Shown piece after piece: positions 1 through 6,038 of a stretch of DNA of 6,038 nucleotides (positions are counted from its first letter, which is position 1; the number at the start of each line of letters is the position of its first letter). The position numbers were made by a program, and so were the translations under genes. Below the pieces are notes generated by a model. The model had not been told where the DNA came from, searched no databases, and saw only the letters and a program-made list of their open reading frames with translations. Source of the stretch: Opitutia bacterium (GTDB lineage: Bacteria > Verrucomicrobiota > Verrucomicrobiae > Opitutales > UBA953); assembly GCA_947465345.1 (NCBI GenBank), contig CANHZL010000049.1:1-6038 (forward strand). Reading direction: 5' to 3'.

Positions 1-52
1 CAGCGACCTCGTCCTTACCAAGGACGCGCTCTGCCAACTGAGCTACAGGGGC
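1..52 (-). tRNA. tRNA-Thr (anticodon GGU), partial, 3' end outside window
   Basis: Reading the minus strand from 52, the sequence folds as the first two thirds of a tRNA. It shows a 7-nt acceptor strand GCCCCTG, linker TA, D arm GCTC-AGTTGGCA-GAGC, anticodon stem CGTCC/GGACG with the 7-nt loop TTGGTAA, variable loop AGGTC, and the first bases of the T stem. The anticodon GGT (plus positions 17-19) reads ACC and ACU, so this is threonine tRNA; the loop and stem strongly resemble known bacterial tRNA-Thr(GGU). The T arm, the acceptor 3' strand and any encoded CCA lie beyond the left edge. It lies downstream of, and on the same strand as, the smc-htrA cluster. Confidence 0.95.
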
Positions 53-90
53 GAACCGTCGACGTACTTGAAGACGCGAAGGGAAGGGTT

Positions 91-119
91 TGAATGACCA
101 TCGAAAACCCCTCCGTCAA
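91..119 (-). promoter_or_regulatory. possible promoter of the tRNA-Thr gene
   Basis: On the minus strand a -35-like TTGACG (plus 114-119) is followed after 17 bp by CATTCA (plus 91-96), a poor -10 match. This would place a start point about 30 bp before the tRNA 5' end. The -35 and spacing are good and the -10 is weak, so this is only a candidate. The tRNA could also be read from the upstream cluster. Confidence 0.25.
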
Positions 120-131
120 GCGGATTTTTGC

Positions 132-148
132 AAGGGTTTTACACCCTT
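132..148 (-). terminator. short hairpin after the third gene, possible weak terminator
   Basis: The minus strand reads AAGGGT-GTAAA-ACCCTT, a perfect 6-bp stem with a 5-nt loop, starting 11 bp after the stop codon at 160. It is followed by GCAAAAAT rather than a T run, so it is not a canonical intrinsic terminator. It could be a pause or processing structure, or a chance palindrome. Apart from this hairpin and the possible tRNA promoter, nothing else was recognised between 53 and 159. Confidence 0.25.
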
Positions 149-159
149 AAAGGGGTGGC

Positions 160-933
160 TTAGGGGCCTACGATCAGTCGGTAAAACCCCGGGGCCAGCT
201 GCTTCGACCAATCGACACCGTGCGCCCAACTCAGGATAGCTTCGTCCAAGGCTTTTGAGCCAGAAAGTCGCACTTGGCCGCCGAATGGAGCCTTTCCCAT
301 CGAGTCTACGCTCAAGATTACCTCAAAAACAGATTCAAATGGGGCATTAGTTCTATTTTTATCACCATTATAGTCATTTTTATAATTAAAATGGTCAATT
401 TTCCCACTTAAAACTGGATTCTTAGACCCACTCATTGGATATACCTGAAAAAATGCCGCCCTGGGTGCGATGCCCTCCCCTTTAAACCCCTGGGCACCGA
501 AGCTGGTAAAAGGATTGGCCTCAGCAATGGGCACCGCCTTGGCCGCCATTGGCGCAGACTGCCGCGGCACCTGAAGGGTGGAATCCTTACCCAAGGGCTT
601 GGCGGGGTCGAACTGGAGTACCGGGGCTACCTTAGGGAAGGGAGCATCCTCGGGCTGGCCGACCTCAGCACGACCGCCTCCGCTCATCGTGGATTTTCCG
701 GGGAAGTAGACAGCCGAAGTATCCAGCAGGACCACGCTCTCCGTCCTGACATCTCCGGGGCGCACCAGACGCACCCCGTCAGATACCGGCCGGGCCGGCG
801 AATTCCCTCCCGCACCCGGCTTGAAGACGAGCAAGGTAAGCAGGAAAAGTCCAAGCCCGCAGAGTAAGGCGGTACGGGTCAACGGCGGGATACGGCCACC
901 CGTCAAGTTGCGGAATGTGGTGAGGGCCCGCAT
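160..933 (-). CDS. membrane-anchored protein of unknown function, TonB-like outline
   Basis: A 257-residue protein that I do not recognise by name. An Arg-rich N-terminus is followed by one hydrophobic segment at about residues 20-38 and then a soluble region, suggesting an inner-membrane anchor with the body in the periplasm. Residues 95-145 are rich in proline and alanine. The C-terminal part (about 200-257) has alternating hydrophobic residues (FEVILSVDSMG), then LSGSKALDEAILSW and a closing PGFYRLIV. This is reminiscent of the TonB C-terminal domain pattern of strand, SSG-x-x-x-LD-x-A helix, strand, but it is a resemblance by eye only. ATG at 933 is preferred: it lies 2 bp after the protease stop and has a GGA about 9 nt upstream. 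A TTG at 939 would add two residues and overlap the protease stop. Codons for residues 169-205 are sharply AT-rich, unlike the rest of the gene. Being an expressed gene is likely; the function is open. Confidence 0.8.
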   Translation of the reverse strand: MRALTTFRNLTGGRIPPLTRTALLCGLGLFLLTLLVFKPGAGGNSPARPVSDGVRLVRPGDVRTESVVLLDTSAVYFPGKSTMSGGGRAEVGQPEDAPFPKVAPVLQFDPAKPLGKDSTLQVPRQSAPMAAKAVPIAEANPFTSFGAQGFKGEGIAPRAAFFQVYPMSGSKNPVLSGKIDHFNYKNDYNGDKNRTNAPFESVFEVILSVDSMGKAPFGGQVRLSGSKALDEAILSWAHGVDWSKQLAPGFYRLIVGP

Positions 934-935
934 GC

Positions 936-2051
936 TCAACGATCCAACGCGCGCTCCGCGACGGTCACGCGGGTCAAAGAACCGCGTCCCTCGCGGATAA
1001 AGTTGACCGTCAGGACTTCGCCCGGCTTCCGCCGCGAGATTGCCAGACGCAGTTCATTCCAGTTCTCGAAAGGCTTACCATCCAGAGCCACGATCACATC
1101 GCCGATCCGCAATCCCGCCTTGGCCGCCGGCAAGCCTTCACTGACGAGAGAGACTCGGACCGCACCAGCCTTGCCGAGATTAAGCTTAGTGGCTTCGGCT
1201 AGGGAAAGGTCTTCGCCCTGAACACCGATAAGCCCGCGGACGACCTTGCCGCCGTTTGCGAGGTCCATCGCGACGGAAACGATAAGATTGGCGGGGATGG
1301 AATAACCGAGGCCGATATTGCCGCCGGTGCCGGACTTGATCGCGGTGTTCATGCCCAACAGGCGTCCTTCAAAATCGATAAGAGGCCCGCCGCTATTGCC
1401 TGGATTGATTGCCGCGTCGGTCTGGATGAAATCCTCGAAAGCCATGCCCATGCCCTGCTTCCCGGCCCGGCCGAGCGCGGAGACAATCCCCGAGGTGACC
1501 GTCATCCCTGCGTCGAGCGGGTTACCAATGGCGAAGACGACGTCGCCCACGCGGGCCTTGTCGCTGTCAGCGAACTTGGCGAACGGCAGATTGCGTCCCT
1601 CGATCTTTAGTACGGCGATATCGCTACCCGCATCGACACCGAGCACCTTGGCTCGAAATTCACGGCGATCCTGCAACTGGACTATTACGGTTTCAGCAAT
1701 GGAGCGGTCCTGCTTAATCACGACATGTCGGTTGGTGATCACGTAGCCGTCAGGATGGACGATGGTGCCGGAACCGAGGCCAGTCGGCATGAGCGTCTCG
1801 CCTGTCTTTTCGTCCTTCAGGATCTTGTCCTTGTCAATGCGGCCGCCTAAACGATTCAGCACGGACTGGGGAATGACTTCGGCGGTGCGGATGCTGACGA
1901 CCGCTGGCATGATCCGAGACAGCATATCCGCGTAACTCGCACCGGGCGCGGTGCGGTTAATCGGGCGAACGTCGGACTCGAAGGTGACGCCGGCAAGGGC
2001 CATGGCCGGCAAGAGAACAAGCGCGGTGAGGTGTCGGAGCATGACTCCCAC
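936..2051 (-). CDS. htrA: HtrA/Deg-family periplasmic serine protease with one PDZ domain
   Basis: An envelope quality-control protease of the trypsin-like HtrA family (S1C), which cleaves misfolded exported proteins. Numbering from the internal ATG at 2042 (368 residues), residues 1-18 form a signal peptide ending in AMALA-G. The protease domain spans about 40-260 and has the complete triad: His106 in TNRHVV, Asp141 in GSDIAVLKI and Ser217 in NPGNSGGPL. A single PDZ domain follows at about 268-365, opening with RGLIGVQ and containing AGLRIGDVIVALDG. One PDZ gives a DegS-like layout, shorter than the two-PDZ DegP/DegQ proteins. The start is set at GTG 2051 because GAGGG lies exactly 7 nt upstream; this adds three residues to the ATG 2042 form. 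The open frame continues to 2210, but that stretch is Arg-rich, lies over the smc 3' end and would bury the signal peptide. The gene begins 34 bp after smc and ends 2 bp before the next gene, so co-transcription is likely. Family is certain; a specific DegP, DegQ or DegS role is not. Confidence 0.96.
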   Translation of the reverse strand: MGVMLRHLTALVLLPAMALAGVTFESDVRPINRTAPGASYADMLSRIMPAVVSIRTAEVIPQSVLNRLGGRIDKDKILKDEKTGETLMPTGLGSGTIVHPDGYVITNRHVVIKQDRSIAETVIVQLQDRREFRAKVLGVDAGSDIAVLKIEGRNLPFAKFADSDKARVGDVVFAIGNPLDAGMTVTSGIVSALGRAGKQGMGMAFEDFIQTDAAINPGNSGGPLIDFEGRLLGMNTAIKSGTGGNIGLGYSIPANLIVSVAMDLANGGKVVRGLIGVQGEDLSLAEATKLNLGKAGAVRVSLVSEGLPAAKAGLRIGDVIVALDGKPFENWNELRLAISRRKPGEVLTVNFIREGRGSLTRVTVAERALDR

Positions 2052-2058
2052 AGCGTAA

Positions 2059-2063
2059 CCCTC
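2059..2063 (-). promoter_or_regulatory. ribosome binding site that decides the htrA start
   Basis: The minus strand reads GAGGG-TTACGCT-GTG, a good Shine-Dalgarno core 7 nt before the GTG at 2051. Relative to the ATG at 2042 the same core would be 16 nt away, and a second core, GGGAG, would be only 2 nt away. The GTG start is therefore the better fit. Confidence 0.6.
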
Positions 2064-2085
2064 AGACCGCCTAATGCAAGCGACC

Positions 2086-5000
2086 TCAGCGGGCCATCGT
2101 GAACCCGCCACCCGGCTGGTTCGGTTCGGCCTCGTCGCGATCCTTATTGAAACGCATCGAGAACAGGCGGGTGACGCCCTTCTCCTGCATCGTCGCCCCA
2201 AAGATGGCATCGGCGGCGGAGACGGTACGCTTATTATGCGTGATCACCAGGAACTGCGAGAAACGGGTGAACTCGCGGATGATGTCCGTGAAGCGATTCA
2301 CGTTGGCGTCGTCCAGCGGAGCGTCGAGCTCGTCGAGGACACACAGCGGCGAGGGCTTCACCATGTAGATGGCGAAGAGCAGCGCGACGGCGGTCATGGT
2401 ACGCTGGCCGCCGGAAAGTAGGGAGATGCCGCGCAGCTTGGTACCGGGGGGCTGGGCGATGATTTCGATGCCGCTCTCAAGCGGGTCTTCGGCCTGGACC
2501 ATGGTGAGATCGGCCGTACCGCCAACAAAGAGACGCTCGAAGGTGAACTTGAAGTTCTTGCGCACCTGCTCGAAGGTATCGGTGAAGAGTTTGAGCGAGG
2601 TCTGGTTGAGTTCCTCAATCGCCTTGGTGAGTTCTTCCTTGGCCTTCCAAAGGTCGTCGCTCTGCTTGGTCAGGAAGTCGTGGCGGTCGCGCAGCGAAGA
2701 ATACTCCTCGACGGCGACGAGGTTCACGGAACCCATGCCGGCCATGCGGTCGCGCAGTTCGGCGATCTCACGCACGAGCGGGGGCCAATCGGCGGACTCC
2801 ATCGAGGCAAGATCCTCGACGGTGGGTTCGCCGCGGCGGACGACGGCCTTCGGGGCCGGGCGGGAGCCTTCTTCGTCGGTCTCCTCAAGGTCATCGAAAC
2901 TGGAGATGCCTTCGGGTTCGCCGTCGGAAAGCCAGAGCTGCAGACGCCAGTCGACTTGGGCCACATCGAGCTGATGGTCGGACTGGACCTTCTCGACGAT
3001 GAAGCCGCACTGCGAAGACTGCTCTGCGAGCGAGACCTCAAGACCCTTGAGCCGGGTGTCGGCGACGCGCAGACGATCACGGTCGACGGAAAGCACGCGG
3101 TCTTCGGATTCGACGGCGGCATCGGTCTCGGTAAGCGAGCCGCGCAACCCGTTGAGATTCGTGTTCGCGGTCTCAATCTCTCCGGCCAGACGGGCGGAAG
3201 TCTCCCGGGCGACGATGGACTGAGCCTTGAGCTCGCCGATGAGCTTCTCGTTCTGCTGGGCCTCGATACGGCGCGAGTTTAGACGGGCGACAGCTTCGGC
3301 ACGGCGCGATTCAAGGTCAGCCAGCTCGCGGCCGACCAGCTCGAGTCGCTGGCGCTGTTCGGCGTGGGCGAGACGGGCTTCGCCTAAGGCGTTGCGACGC
3401 AGATCGGATTCGGCGCGGGCGGACTCAAGCTGAACTTCACCCGAGGTAATCGTCGCGCGAAGCTCAGCCACCTGAGTATCCTTAGCGGTGAGGGTGACCT
3501 GGGCGCGGTCGCGACGCTGAAGCGCTTCCGACTTGGAATTCTCAATCTCAGCCAGTTGGCGCTCTTCGCGACCGATGCGGTCATCGGCAGCGGTGAGGGT
3601 CTGTCGGGCGGAACGCTCATCGGCCTGGGCGACGGAAAGTTCCTGGGCGGCGAACTGCGTGGCATCGCGGGCGGCCGAGACATCGAGCTCATTGGCGTCG
3701 ATCGCGGATTGGATGCCGAGGGCCTTCTCATTGAGGGTCGTCAGCAGATCGTTCTCGGACTCGAGGCTGGCGCGAACGGAGCGGATTTCACTTTCGCGCG
3801 AGAAGACGCCGGAGCCGGAATTAGCAGCGGCCTTACGAGGCTTGCCCGCGTAGACGAGACCGCGGCGATCGACGAGGTCGCCATCCGTGGTCGCGACGAG
3901 GAAGAATTCGAAGGCCGGATTGGCGCGCCACCAGCTAATGAAGTCGCCGAGGGAGGGGCAGACGTAGCAGCCGTCGAAGAGATTAGCGACCAAGCGGGCG
4001 TGCTCCGGAGACTTAGCCTGCACGGCGGAGGTGGCGGGACGGAGCCAACCCGGAGCGGCGGAACCCAAACGGGAAGCAGGCGGAGCCTCGACCTGGAAGA
4101 CGGCGCGACCGAGCTGGCGCTCGCCCATCTTGGCGACGATGCCGGGGAGGAATTCAGCGGAGTCGAGGGCGACGGCCTCGGAGGCAGCGCCAAGGATGTT
4201 CTCAAGGGCGGCGGCGGCGGAGATGTCGACGACGGTGACGAGGTCGGCGAGCGCGGAGGCCTTGCCCGAGCGCAACTCATCGGAGAACTCACCACGGAGG
4301 ACGGCCTTAGCGGCCTCGGAGAAGCCTTCGAGGCGAGACTGCATCTGCTCGAGCAAGCCGAGCTGGGCGGAAAGCTTGGCGACTTTGCGGTCCTGTTCGG
4401 AGATGGTCTGCTGGAGGGAGCGGAAGTCATTCAGCAGGTCTCGGCCTTTCTCGGTGGCTTCCTGTTCGGCGGTGCGGGCGGCCTGAAGTTCGCCATGGCG
4501 GGTTGTGACGACGGCACCGCACTCGGTGACGCGGCGTTCAAGCGCTTCGCGCTCCTGCTTGGCTTGGCTGAGGGAACCGGAGAGATCGACGTGGCGAGAC
4601 TGGTAGCCACGGAGATCAACCTCGAGATTGGTGACGTCGCCACGGGCGCGAGTCATCTCACCTTCGGCGATAAGGATATCCTGACGCGCGCGGCGGAGCA
4701 GGTTTTCGGCTTCGACCACCTGACGGGCAACCTCTTCGACCTGCGAGGTCTTCTCGCGATAGGCCGCATCCGTGGCGGAGACGGAGCCAGCGGCAGTCGA
4801 CTTAGCGTCGGAGCTCCCACGCAGACGCATCTCGAACTCCGCGATGGAAAGCTCGGCCTCCTGGGCCTCGCGGCGGACTTCACCGAGGCGCGAGGAAAGG
4901 TCGTCGGAACGAAGATCGGACGTACGGGCCTCGCCCTCAGCGTTCTCACGGGCCGTGCGCAGTTCGAAAAGCGCCTGCTGGGCGAGCTGAACCTGTTCGG

Positions 5001-5838
5001 CCAGTTCAGCACGACGGGCCCGCATCTGCAACAGGGCCGACTCGCGGTCCCGCAGGCCATCGGTGAGGCCGGTGACTTCCGCACGGCAGGCCGTGGCGTC
5101 GGTCTCGAGCGCAGCGACCTGAGTGCGACGATCGCCGAACTGCTTGGCGTGCCAGGCGAGGTCGAGGTGCGTGAAGCGATGGCGTAGGCGACGGAAGCGA
5201 AGAGCCTTAGCGGCCTGACGGCGGAGCGTGGCGATCTGGCGGCCGACTTCGCTGACGACGTCGGTGATGCGCGCGAGATTGGTGTCGACGCCACCGAGCT
5301 TATTGAGGGCCTCGCGTCGCTGGGCTTTATAGCGCGTAATGCCGGCTGCTTCTTCGAAGAGGTAGCGGCGCTCAGCGGGATTGGCGGAGAGGATCTGGTC
5401 GATCTGGCCCTGCACCATGAACGAGTAGGACATGCGGCCGATGCCGGTGTCCATGAACAGACGCTGAATATCCTTCAGTCGAGATGGCTTTCCGTTGATG
5501 AAATAGTCGCTAGCGCCTTCGCGATGGAGGCGGCGCATGACCGAGACCTCGGCGAAAGCCGTGCCCAGTTCCTTTTCGCAATCGGCGAAGATCAGTTCGA
5601 CCTCGCACTGAGGGAGGGGCTTACGTCGGTCGGTGCCCGCGAAGATGACGTCCTGCATCGCCGGGGCGCGGAGGGACTTGGCAGACTGTTCGCCCAGGAC
5701 CCAGCGGATGGCGTCGACGATGTTGGACTTGCCGCAGCCGTTAGGCCCAACCACGGCCGTGACCCCGGGCCGGAGCTCAATGCGGGTCCGGTCGGCGAAG
5801 CTTTTGAATCCGTTGGCGACGATTTCCTTGAGGTACAT
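2086..5838 (-). CDS. smc: chromosome segregation protein SMC
   Basis: The ATPase subunit of the SMC-ScpAB condensin complex, which acts in the cytoplasm on chromosomal DNA and compacts and separates sister chromosomes by ATP-driven loop extrusion. The 1250-residue protein starts with the family's typical MYLKEIVANGFKSFAD. Visible parts: Walker A GPNGCGKSN (31-39), the SLRAPAMQDVIFAG segment with Arg57, Q-loop FMVQGQID (140-147), a first coiled-coil arm at about 170-500, a hinge at about 505-675, a returning arm at about 680-1075, the conserved GSVNLVAVEEY (1036-1046), signature LSGGQ (1141-1145), Walker B LCVLDELDAPLD (1165-1176) and the switch histidine 1201 in ITHNK. All catalytic motifs are intact. 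It is somewhat longer than the roughly 1180 residues common in the family, partly owing to an acidic, proline-containing stretch at about 971-1020 and a Gly/Pro tail at 1231-1250. No Shine-Dalgarno core is visible before ATG 5838. It is the first gene of the minus-strand cluster; scpA and scpB are not in the window. Confidence 0.98.
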   Translation of the reverse strand: MYLKEIVANGFKSFADRTRIELRPGVTAVVGPNGCGKSNIVDAIRWVLGEQSAKSLRAPAMQDVIFAGTDRRKPLPQCEVELIFADCEKELGTAFAEVSVMRRLHREGASDYFINGKPSRLKDIQRLFMDTGIGRMSYSFMVQGQIDQILSANPAERRYLFEEAAGITRYKAQRREALNKLGGVDTNLARITDVVSEVGRQIATLRRQAAKALRFRRLRHRFTHLDLAWHAKQFGDRRTQVAALETDATACRAEVTGLTDGLRDRESALLQMRARRAELAEQVQLAQQALFELRTARENAEGEARTSDLRSDDLSSRLGEVRREAQEAELSIAEFEMRLRGSSDAKSTAAGSVSATDAAYREKTSQVEEVARQVVEAENLLRRARQDILIAEGEMTRARGDVTNLEVDLRGYQSRHVDLSGSLSQAKQEREALERRVTECGAVVTTRHGELQAARTAEQEATEKGRDLLNDFRSLQQTISEQDRKVAKLSAQLGLLEQMQSRLEGFSEAAKAVLRGEFSDELRSGKASALADLVTVVDISAAAALENILGAASEAVALDSAEFLPGIVAKMGERQLGRAVFQVEAPPASRLGSAAPGWLRPATSAVQAKSPEHARLVANLFDGCYVCPSLGDFISWWRANPAFEFFLVATTDGDLVDRRGLVYAGKPRKAAANSGSGVFSRESEIRSVRASLESENDLLTTLNEKALGIQSAIDANELDVSAARDATQFAAQELSVAQADERSARQTLTAADDRIGREERQLAEIENSKSEALQRRDRAQVTLTAKDTQVAELRATITSGEVQLESARAESDLRRNALGEARLAHAEQRQRLELVGRELADLESRRAEAVARLNSRRIEAQQNEKLIGELKAQSIVARETSARLAGEIETANTNLNGLRGSLTETDAAVESEDRVLSVDRDRLRVADTRLKGLEVSLAEQSSQCGFIVEKVQSDHQLDVAQVDWRLQLWLSDGEPEGISSFDDLEETDEEGSRPAPKAVVRRGEPTVEDLASMESADWPPLVREIAELRDRMAGMGSVNLVAVEEYSSLRDRHDFLTKQSDDLWKAKEELTKAIEELNQTSLKLFTDTFEQVRKNFKFTFERLFVGGTADLTMVQAEDPLESGIEIIAQPPGTKLRGISLLSGGQRTMTAVALLFAIYMVKPSPLCVLDELDAPLDDANVNRFTDIIREFTRFSQFLVITHNKRTVSAADAIFGATMQEKGVTRLFSMRFNKDRDEAEPNQPGGGFTMAR

Positions 5839-5891
5839 CGAGGGGTGAACCGCACGATTGCCCTGCCCTACCCCCGCCGCAAGCGTCTTGT

Positions 5892-5905
5892 GCCCTCCGG
5901 AGGGC
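5892..5905. repeat. perfect 14-bp palindrome in the smc-rpsU divergent region
   Basis: GCCCTCCGGAGGGC is its own reverse complement. In RNA it could fold as a 5-bp stem with a CCGG loop. It lies 54 bp before the smc start, probably in the smc leader, and about 86 bp upstream of rpsU. It could be a dimeric regulator site or an RNA hairpin. It also contains Shine-Dalgarno-like GGAGGG on both strands, but no sensible start follows either copy. Confidence 0.4.
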
Positions 5906-5922
5906 CCACTTATTCACGGCTT

Positions 5923-5950
5923 TAAATACCCTTGGTTTCGGGGTTGACGA
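5923..5950 (-). promoter_or_regulatory. weak candidate promoter for the smc cluster
   Basis: On the minus strand TCGTCA (plus 5945-5950, 4 of 6 matches to TTGACA) is followed after 16 bp by TATTTA (plus 5923-5928, 3 of 6 matches to TATAAT). This is the most AT-rich spot in the smc upstream region. It would give an untranslated leader of roughly 75-80 nt that includes the palindrome. The match is weak. Confidence 0.25.
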
Positions 5951-5970
5951 AAGGCCTCCCCCCTTGTTCT
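5944..5970 (+). promoter_or_regulatory. weak candidate promoter for rpsU
   Basis: TTGACG (5944-5949) is a good -35 match and resembles the TTGACG found ahead of the tRNA gene. The -10 is poor: TGTTCT at 5965-5970 matches 3 of 6 positions with 15-bp spacing. The -35 overlaps the opposite-strand -35 proposed for smc, so the two genes may share a compact divergent promoter. Confidence 0.25.
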
Positions 5971-5991
5971 TTCGACCCTCCAAACGCTCAC

Positions 5992-6038
5992 ATGTCCGTA
6001 GAAATCAAGATCCGCAAAGGCGAGACCGTCGATAAGGC
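5992..6038 (+). CDS. rpsU: 30S ribosomal protein bS21, N-terminus only (3' end outside window)
   Basis: An ATG at 5992 opens a frame that continues to the window edge. Its first 15 residues, MSVEIKIRKGETVDK, fit the start of bacterial ribosomal protein S21: a short beta-like basic opening, then a Glu and an Asp-Lys before the family's ALRR(F/L)K helix, whose first Ala would be the next codon (GC-). bS21 sits on the small-subunit platform near the 16S 3' end and supports translation initiation. No Shine-Dalgarno core is visible in the 20 nt before the ATG. The gene diverges from smc. Only 47 nt are present, so the call rests on a short match by memory. Confidence 0.72.
   Translation, partial: MSVEIKIRKGETVDK

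Noticed and set aside
934..939. TTG start at 939 for the third gene, giving two extra residues and an overlap with the htrA stop
   Set aside because: The in-frame ATG at 933 is a stronger start codon and has better spacing to the upstream GGA. The TTG form cannot be fully excluded.
1318..1746. Plus-strand open frame opposite the htrA protease domain
   Set aside because: It is a low-complexity Ser/Pro/Arg-rich product on the strand opposite an intact, motif-complete protease gene. It is an antisense shadow.
2052..2210. N-terminal extension of the htrA frame up to 2210
   Set aside because: This part overlaps the smc 3' end, is Arg/Ser/Cys-rich like an off-frame reading, and would place the signal peptide more than 50 residues inside the protein.
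2074..2421. Plus-strand open frame across the smc 3' end
   Set aside because: It is antisense to the conserved SMC ATPase head, with no domain and no visible ribosome binding site.
3556..5187. A 543-codon plus-strand open frame opposite smc
   Set aside because: It lies exactly codon-on-codon opposite smc, so its stops would need TTA, CTA or TCA codons in smc, which are rare in GC-rich genes. The product is a Gly/Leu/Glu-rich string with no recognisable domain, and smc is beyond doubt.
1..6038. Search for CRISPR repeats, insertion-sequence ends, toxin-antitoxin pairs or defence genes
   Set aside because: No regularly spaced repeats, transposase-like frames or small gene pairs were seen. Almost all of the window is explained by ordinary genes.

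Overview
This window is a GC-rich bacterial chromosome segment dominated by one minus-strand gene cluster. Reading along that strand from the right, it holds smc (chromosome segregation ATPase, 5838-2086), an HtrA/Deg-type periplasmic serine protease (2051-936) and a small membrane-anchored protein of unknown function with a TonB-like outline (933-160). A partial tRNA-Thr(GGU) on the same strand runs off the left edge (52-1). A divergent plus-strand gene starts at 5992 and runs off the right edge; its first 15 codons look like ribosomal protein bS21 (rpsU).

The organism is a diderm (Gram-negative-type) bacterium, because the protease has a signal peptide and the third protein has a single N-terminal anchor with a long exported part. 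The S21 N-terminus, the style of the SMC protein and the GC content suggest Verrucomicrobiota, perhaps Opitutae. This is inferred from family resemblance by eye and is of moderate confidence at best.

The spacing supports one transcription unit. There are 34 bp between smc and the protease start and 2 bp between the protease and the third gene. The only sizeable gap before smc is the 153-bp divergent region shared with rpsU (5839-5991). That region contains weak, overlapping promoter-like elements and a perfect 14-bp palindrome in the presumed smc leader. The 107 bp between the third gene and the tRNA (53-159) contain a short hairpin and a possible tRNA promoter.

I see no mobile element, CRISPR array, defence cassette or other clearly new system. 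The window is largely housekeeping. The points that deserve a second look are the TonB-like third gene with a sharply AT-rich patch in its C-terminal half, its tight coupling to smc and htrA, and an acidic insertion in the SMC arm next to the ATPase head.
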